A DNA stretch of 64,000 bases, taken from positions 24,650,428 to 24,714,427 of the forward strand of contig NC_084803.1 in NCBI RefSeq assembly GCF_963583255.1, written 5' to 3'. The notes below the pieces were generated by a model that made no database searches, was not told the origin of the DNA, and was given only the letters and a program-made list of their open reading frames with translations. The position numbers and the translations under genes were made by a program. The DNA is from Pyrus communis (taxonomy: Eukaryota > Streptophyta > Magnoliopsida > Rosales > Rosaceae). Positions 57,212 to 64,000 of the stretch are shown in pieces. The first letter of the stretch is position 1, and the number at the start of each line of letters is the position of its first letter.

Positions 57212-59829
57212 CTGCTTCATCATATTTTCATGCATGTCTAGGTATGACAGTGTCTTGTCACAATTGTTGAGTACGAACCAATATGCTACCTCCATGTCCT
57301 TCTTGGAAAACGACTCGCTACAAATCGGATCTCCGAATAGTCGAGCGATTTGGGCAAAAACTAAAAGTTTCTCCTTTCTCACACCCCCGTCATTATTGCG
57401 AGGAGGATGATTGAAAGTTGTCTCAACATCCTTTAAATACATTCCACAAAATGTAAGAGTCTCATATGCCACCCAAGCTTGTATAATGGATCATTCGGGC
57501 TTCACTTTGTTTTGTACACTTTTCTTCAAGTCTCCGAGAAGCCTGCCAAAAGAAAACGATATGATACACATATTACTAATCGTAATATATTTAATATTGA
57601 TTAATAACAAAGACGAGGAATATATACCTTTCTATTGGTTACATCCATGGTCCAACAAGCAATGCCTCATCTGGTAAGTGAACCATCATGTGTATCATAC
57701 TTGTGAAGAAAGTTGGAGGAAATATCATCTCAAACATGCATAAAACTTGCACAATGTCATGGTGTAACTGATTAACGTTCGTTTTTTGCAACGTTCTTGA
57801 CGTCAATTGCGAAAAAAAACTGGACAACAACATGATTGGTTTCACTACATCGGCTGGCAAGAGATGTCGAATACCCACATGAAGTAGGCATTGTAGAACC
57901 ACATGCTATTCATGACTCTTTAGGCTAGCTAATTTACCCCTGTCAATGCTCACGCAACGCGCGATATTTGAGGCATACCTATCCGGAAACTTTATAAACG
58001 ATAAAAACTTTAAAAATTCTTTTTTGTCATTCAGTTTCATTGAAAAAAAATGCAAGATCCCTTATGGCTTTATCATTGTCCTTATTCATCCATAAACCCT
58101 GTCGTATTCCCATTCGTTCCAAATCAAGATGAGCTTTGATCGTGTCCTTTTTCTTGCCCTCAATATCTAGAATTGTGCCGACCAATGTGTCCAATACATT
58201 TTTCTTAACACGCATAACATCGAGGTTGTGTCTCAATTTTAGTTTGGACCAATATGAGAGCTCAAAAAACATAGACTTGTGCGTCCAGTTCATATGTGTA
58301 AAAGGTTTTGTCCTACTGACATTGGTCCCAAAATGAGCAAAATCCAAATGGTTAAGTTGTTCCAAAATCTGAGCACCTGACCATTCTGTGAGTCTGAGGC
58401 GATGCTCTTTCTCCTCATCAAACTCTTTATCTTTCTCTCGCCACTCGTGGTCCCAAGGTAACCATCTTCGATGACCAAGGTAACAAACCTTTCCGGCGTG
58501 CCAACTAGATGTTACGTCTTCCTTGCATACAGGGTATGCCATATAACCTCTAGTGCTTCACCCGTAAACCATTGCATATGCAAGGAAATCGTTCACAATC
58601 CACATCATTGTAGCCTGCAAAGTGAACATCATGCCAGTACATTTATTGTATGTGCGCACATCGTGTGTCCATAAATCTTTTAGCTCATCAACCAACGGCC
58701 ATAAGTATAAATCGATTGACGTACCAGGATCCTCAGTTATTATCATCATGTATTTTGTTTTCATACATTTCCATGGCGGTAAATTATACAGAAATACGAA
58801 AATCGGCCAAGTACTGTGGTGTTGGTTTAAAACCCCAAACAGATTAAATCTGTCAATGGAAAGTCCCAATCTAACTTTACGAGAATCAGTAGCAAACTCG
58901 GGGAACGGTTAATCGAACTCTTTCTATGCCTCCCCATCTGTAGGCTGCCGCATTACATCGTCGTCTGCCTGTTTTTCCTTGTGCCATCTCATGTCTGTGG
59001 CAGTATACGTCAGCATATACAATCCTGCAACCTAGGTTTCAGGGGCAGATAACGCATAACTTTTTGTGGGATCTTAGTCGTTTTATTATGAGATGTCATT
59101 TTGAACCTTGACTCATTGCATACAGGGCATTTATCCAATGCTTTATTCTCTTTGTAGAATAAAATACAATTGTTTTTGCAAGCGTGAATTTTTTTCATAA
59201 CCCAATCTAAGACCATTCAACACCTTTTGCGCATGTCTATGGTCTTTCGGCAAACAATTGTCCTTCAGAAGCATTCTCTTGAAAACCCCCAAAAAGTAAT
59301 CGAAACACTGGTTCGACATACGATAATATATTTTTCCATGCATTAGTTCCATAATGGCCGTGAGAGCGGAAAAGCTTTCTTGGTTGGCATTTTTTTAATA
59401 GTTTTTCACATTGTTCAAACTCTGCACTGTCCATTGGTGTAGGCACGTCATCTTCCCCTTCCTGATTTGTGTTTGTCGATGCAAATGGAAAAACATCATT
59501 TATAATATCCATGACTTGTTCATTAGGATCCACAATAGGTTTAAGATTATCCACTCTTGTGGCGTTTGAAGACAAATCATTGTCTAATTGTTCCCTATGA
59601 TGGTTCCAAGTATTATATGTCTCAATCATTCCATTCCTTACCAAATGAAATCGAATATTTTCAATTGTCTCTCTTAACGTGTTGTTACACCTCCTATAAG
59701 GATACCGGATTCTAATTGCACTCGGGTTGTGTGTACGTGCAAAGTCAATAAAATCCTTGATTCCATCCAAGTATTCGACTGCACATCTATTCGAGTTTTG
59801 TATCCACGTCCTGTCCATAATTCCTGGAA

Positions 59830-60640
59830 CCACAATAACAATACAACAATCACAACAACTTCATACAAAATGATAATGTCACCTTATGCCTCCAGTAAGG
59901 GCCCTATCCCATTCGGGAATGCATATTCATGTCACGTAATTTATGGCTACATCAGATTAGATTTCTACGTGGATGAATTTTGGCAGCATCTCGATACAGT
60001 TCTTCAGGTGTACAACCCGAAGAATGTACAGAGATGACATTGAAATCTCCACAATCAAAACCTAATCCTTCAACTATAAACTACGTGTCATAACTGTGCA
60101 TTCACAAACTGTCCAAATAATGGGACAATTCAAGAATTAATTGGACCGCAATCATGTTTTCGCATCCATGTGCGAAATCCAACTAATCCTCGAATGGGAT
60201 ACTAAGTTTTACTAAAAATAAAAAAACAAGTACGAAGTTAATTTCAATTAACTCCGTACATCACAACACATATTTGTACGTCACGTATTAATTTAACAAC
60301 ATAATATAAATATAATTTCACAACACAATATTAACATAACAAACTAAGTTCAACATAATTTAATTAGTTTTATATGTTTAAAAAATAAAACGAAGAAAAT
60401 ACCTTCTCAATCGTTCTCCACCAATTGATGGCGTTAGTATGAATTTACATTAATACTTTTACCGTAACGACAAAAAACGCTTACCAGACACACTGAGATA
60501 GCTCGATCAACCTATAGAGGAAGATGAAGGGAGTATTAGATGATGAAATTGAGAGAAAATGGAAATGACGGATGACGGATTGAGCAAAGTTGAAAGGATG
60601 AGTGCAGAGGCACAAATTACAATTTTATTTATTTATTTTT
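59830..60640. other. Upstream region of the Tnp2 gene
   Basis: No coding sequence is recognised. It lies between the Tnp2 start and the CACTA subterminal cluster at 60690, so it should hold the transposase leader and promoter. Confidence 0.45.
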
Positions 60641-60689
60641 TTTTTTTTGCAGTTTGCCTCTGCACATGGCTGAATCTAGATTAAAAAGT

Positions 60690-60860
60690 TTATTTTTGGA
60701 TGAACGACTTTGCGCGACAAAAAACGTCTTTGTCACACAAACACCCATTGAGCGACGAATATGTACATTTGCGCGACGAAAAAAGAAGCATTCATCACAC
60801 AAGTTTACCATTTTTTTTATTTTATGTCCTTTACTTTACAATTTATTCTTTTCAACACAT
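60690..60860. repeat. CACTA subterminal-type motif cluster
   Basis: Repeated GCGCGACAAAAAAC, GAGCGACGAAT, GCGCGACGAAA and CACACAAG phrases, the same vocabulary as at both outer ends. Its internal position suggests nested elements or a promoter with binding sites. Confidence 0.65.
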
Positions 60861-61289
60861 GAATGTATCGTTGCGCAATGCATATTTTTTTAATTGTTTT
60901 TCTATTTTTGTTATTTATTTGTATGTATTGTAAATTTTTATCTCAAACCTAATTAAACATTAAATTAATTAACAAAACTAATTTACTATCCTAAATAGAA
61001 ATTATAATTAATGCAAATATCAATACTCATCCACATAACATATATTTATTCATTAAATTAAATATAAAGTCCACAAAATCTTATTAAAAAAAAAAAAAAA
61101 ACAAACCTCATCAACTTTAATCCTCTGCCCGTAAGACATCAAACTTCCACTACCGAAAACTCTGCTTGAAAAGCCCATCCACATAAATCCGTTGCTTCTC
61201 ATCGATTTCATCAACATCCCAATGAACCTACATTAATGCCAGTAACAACAAATTAGTAATTTAAAAAAATATTACGTTTTAACAAAGAT

Positions 61290-62495
61290 AATTGTTCATT
61301 ATTTACCACAAACTTACTGATAACTCTCCCAATATGGACTTCTTCAACTCCTCAGGGACCTTTTTCCAAGACTCAAACTCGGTACAACAATCCCTCCGCA
61401 CCAAACTCCCAATGTCATACTTAAATTTGGCATATGCCTCAGCCAAATTTTTGCCTTCAAAGTACAACACTTGCTTCTATCAATACCTCTCTATTTGCAC
61501 TACAAGTTTTTTTTTTTTCCATAACCTTATCCAGAATCGGCCATTCTTTTTGAAACAAATTTTGTTTGAAAACTAGGGCTCTGAAATTGTGTTTATATAG
61601 CACTAGGACACCTTTGTGCGATGAACATATTCGTCGCAAAAAATGTGTCATCAATGAGCAATTAATTGGAAGGTTTGAACGCATTCTGACCATGCTTTAC
61701 GTGACAAACACATGTATTCATCGCACAAAGATTCCTTATGCGACAAATTTATTGTCGCTCAATATATTGTGTAATGAATAAAATATTAATTATTTATTCT
61801 ATAAATAATTAATACCTGAAATATTATTCTATAAATAATTAATGCCTTAAATATTAGTCCATATATAATTAATTACTTACTCCATACAATTATTTTCAGC
61901 ATAGGTACAATATTCATTGAAGATTGTAAACACATATAAACCGAGGATATGGTGCTTACATTAGGTTTCAATAAAAAAAAACCAATAGGAATTGAAACCT
62001 AATTAAGTCCAAATACATAATTGAAACATAATTAAGTCGGAATACATAACATATTAAAAAACACCTTAAATTTAAATATTGTCGTACAAAACATCAATTT
62101 AAAACTACTATTTGGATGATCCTGGTCCATTCCACAAGACTTCATAACGCCATCGATTGTAACCTCCCTCCAACGCATTATCCATCAACTTCATCAACTG
62201 TTCGTCATCAAGAGTATACTTACACTGTTACACATATATGCAAATAATTAATTTCAACATATAACTAAAAATTTCACAACCTTAATTATTAATCCATCAA
62301 GAATAATATACTTACTAATACTTCATCCATCATAGCCTTCTTCACATTCCCGAGCACATCTTCCCAAGAATGCCACTCACCAGTGGGACAATTATTCCCC
62401 ATGGCTACAACGATCGCATGCACAAACTCAAAATGATTCTTTAAATTATGCGGGTTGGCATTGCGTACACTCTCACCCTTGTTCTTATCCGCCAT
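61290..62495 (-). pseudogene. Remnant tnpA-like exons near the CACTA right end
   Basis: Two minus-strand pieces can be read. One is MADKNKGESVRNANPHNLKN to GEWHSWEDVLGNVKKAMMDE (62495-62289). The other is NLAEAYAKFKYDIGSLVRRD to ESWKKVPEELKKSILGELS (about 61470-61325). The repeated 'SW(E/K)xVxxxxKKxI' pattern resembles the conserved core of Transposase_24-type proteins. The intervening sequence is intron-like or decayed. I cannot assemble a full gene. Confidence 0.5.
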
Positions 62496-62579
62496 CCTAG
62501 CACGAACAGAATTTTGAAGAATAAGGATAATAAAATTGTGAAGAATTAGGATAGCAGAAACGAATATTTATAGGTAGGT

Positions 62580-62802
62580 TAGGACCTTTGCACGACGAAG
62601 CCTTTGTTGCACAAGTTTTTCGCGCCAAACAAAATTACCCCGCGTTTTCTTGCTCACTTTATGTGACGCCAGCGATTATTCGTCGTGCAAAATTTTTTTT
62701 CTCCTCTCTTTTCTATTTTGCGGGAGGAAGTGTATTTTTCGCCGCGCAAGTATGTCTTGCGTGGCAAAATGTTCGTCGTGCAAGCTGTTTTTTCTACTAG
62801 TG
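62580..62802. repeat. CACTA right terminus and subterminal repeats
   Basis: Ends in plus-strand TTTTTTCTACTAGTG (62802), the complement of a CACTAGTAGAAAAAA terminus. Motifs GCACGACGAAG, TTCGCGCC, GCCGCGCAAG and TCGTCGTGCAAG repeat within 220 bp. Confidence 0.85.
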
Positions 62803-62819
62803 TTATGAGTTGGATTCAA

Positions 62820-64000
62820 TGATAAGAGCATATTTATGCGACTTAATTGGCTTGTTCTCATGCATTTACGTTGTGTTTCTTTAGTTATTTTAGTCCTTTA
62901 TGCCATTTTCGTGTGTTTCTAGGTTCATATGGCTAAGGAAGCAAAAAGGTGCATTTTGGAGCATTTTGGAGCAAAATTGGGCTTGGAATGGATAGCATAT
63001 GCTTGGAGCAAAAGGAATGGACGAAATTGAAGACCTAAAGATCTTATGTTCGAGCAATATCAAGGACTCCTACCTATTCTAGGCCACAAAACAATGTCCC
63101 TTGCAACAAAACACCCATTGCCGTGCAAGGGGGAGCATTTTGGGTCCATTTTATGAACTTAAACCCTAGCCCTTTAACCTTGCAGCCCTATTCTGATTTA
63201 TTCACTTCCATATTCCCTCTTTAATCCACATGCATTCATCATCATTCACCCTTGCTTGCAGCCACATGCTTTCCCATTCTTTAAATCAGCCACATGCACC
63301 CAAACAAGCCTTTGCCGTGCATAACCTTGGCAATTCCAGCTTTCCACCAACCAACCTAGTTGTCATTCCACATGCATTCCCTCTTTAATCATTCCCTCCT
63401 AGCTGCCATTCACATGCTCTCCCATCCATTCTCTCCCTATAAAACCATGCAATGCATTCATACACACCATTCCCATTCACAATACAAAACAATCACACAA
63501 CACACCATCACAAAACAGCCATTGTGCCGTGCCTTCCATTCCATTTTCTGCAGCCATCTCCATCAATTTCAGCCACCATCCAACCTTCATACACACTCCC
63601 CATCCCTCCAAAACACTACCCTACCATCATACATCCATTCCTCCATACAAATACCACCCCAAAACCTATCCTTAGACCTTGTGCCGCAACAAAGAGGAGG
63701 AGAAGAGAGGCCTAAACGTTCATACAATTCAAGTTTGAGTTGTTGGAATTTTTAGGTGTTTCCTTTCCTTGATTTCAATGGTTAAATTTACTTATCTTTG
63801 TCTTGTACGTATGAGGAACTAAACCCCCTTTAGCTAGGGGGTGATTCGAAACCATGTTTATGCTTGCAATATGAATTGATTACCTTTGGTTGGAATTTCA
63901 TGAGTTGTGGATTCAATTTGTTTAACTGTTTGATTGATAACTTATTTATGTATGTTTATTGAGAGTGCACGCTTAATTTTCATGCATGAATATGACGCTA
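62820..64000 (+). mobile_element. Start of a second copy of the long LTR family, cut by the window end
   Basis: TGATAAGAGCATATTTATGC at 62820 matches, in opposite orientation, the 57211 end of the 53716-57211 insertion. Similarity continues through ATTTACGTTGTGTTTCTTTA and, after a variable region, through AACCCCCTTTAGCTAGGGGG (63823) to the end. About one third of the expected length is present. The His/Pro-rich frames at 63360-63755 follow from CACATGCA and CCATTC repeats. Confidence 0.88.

Larger units (their letters stand above)
53549..59818 (-). pseudogene. CACTA Tnp2-type transposase gene, split by an LTR insertion
   Basis: From the ATG at 59818 the minus strand gives MDRTWIQNSNRCAVEYLDGI (the transposase-associated N-terminal domain). 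It continues with DYFLGVFKRMLLKDNCLPKD and MKKIHACKNNCILFYKENKA (a zinc-finger-like CPVCNESRF follows, 59352-59010). The Tnp2 core is at 58869-58027 (LGLSIDRFNLFGVLNQHHST; MAYPVCKEDVTSSWHAGKVC). A DUF4218-type region is at 57902-57639, and the C-terminal piece at 57472-57212. The frame stops being Tnp2 at 57211 and resumes at 53710 (AHPSHLYAKKHRELFPQWFV). Stops and frameshifts occur between the blocks (for example near 58558 and 59240). Tnp2 catalyses CACTA excision and insertion; this copy cannot. Confidence 0.85.
47060..62802 (-). mobile_element. CACTA (En/Spm) transposon complex
   Basis: The right edge, read on the minus strand, starts CACTAGTAGAAAAAACAGC and is followed by many GCGACGAA-type subterminal motifs. 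Similar motif clusters lie at 47060-47420, 52134-52400, 60690-60860, 61600-61760 and 62580-62800. Between them, in minus orientation, lie tnpA-like exons (62495-61290), a Tnp2 transposase gene (59818-53549) and a Transposase_24-type gene (about 52130-47831). A clean left CACTA terminus is not visible near 47020-47060, so the left end is truncated or mutated. Alternatively two or more CACTA elements are nested. A large LTR insertion splits it. Confidence 0.75.

Overview
This is nuclear DNA from a flowering plant (a eudicot). The apple/pear branch of Rosaceae is my best guess. That guess rests on remembered repeat families (a Cassandra element with 5S-like LTRs, copia LTRs, CGGTT-rich hAT elements) and on the gene homologues, not on a search. 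The sequence is AT-rich, has low gene density and is dominated by nested transposons. I see no bacterial, organellar or viral genome segment.

Host genes: three look intact and are effectively intronless. They are a P-class pentatricopeptide repeat protein resembling Arabidopsis At5g38730 (19203-20960, +), a small C2-domain protein (22285-22896, -) and a GT47 exostosin-type xyloglucan galactosyltransferase resembling XLT2 (38553-40079, +). A fourth, a small CYSTM-type cysteine-rich protein (43629-43836, -), has a TATA box but is broken by one extra base. These genes are unrelated in function. They sit in gene islands at 19-24 kb, 38-40 kb and 43.6-44 kb.

Layout of the repeats. 0-8.6 kb: MITE-like elements, a decayed Ty3/gypsy pol fragment, and an LTR carrying an eleven-unit array in which a constant core is flanked by changing but complementary arms. 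8.6-11.8 kb: a gypsy LTR split by a Cassandra TRIM. 12.1-15.1 kb: a second TRIM split by a 2.4-kb hAT-like element that may carry a captured gene start. 15.8-18.4 kb: a MITE and two small hAT-like elements. 24.9-33.7 kb: an old copia element split by a younger 6.0-kb copia element, which has a 169-residue ORF antisense to its own pol. 34.1-35.4 kb: a hAT-like element containing a ~31-bp minisatellite. 37.1-37.6 kb: a 5'-truncated LINE tail with target duplications. 42.4-43.6 kb: a long-TIR Mutator-like element with a 9-bp target duplication. 44.8-45.5 kb: another hAT element with a perfect 8-bp duplication. 45.7-46.9 kb: the 3' end of a copia element. 47-62.8 kb: a CACTA (En/Spm) complex with a Transposase_24-type gene and a Tnp2 gene. 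The Tnp2 coding sequence is interrupted by a 3.5-kb solo-LTR-like insertion flanked by CTGCT. 62.8 kb to the end: the start of a second copy of that LTR family in the opposite orientation.

All transposase and polymerase genes seen here carry stops or frameshifts, so the elements look non-autonomous now. The target-site duplications, read directly from the flanks, give an explicit nesting order at several places.
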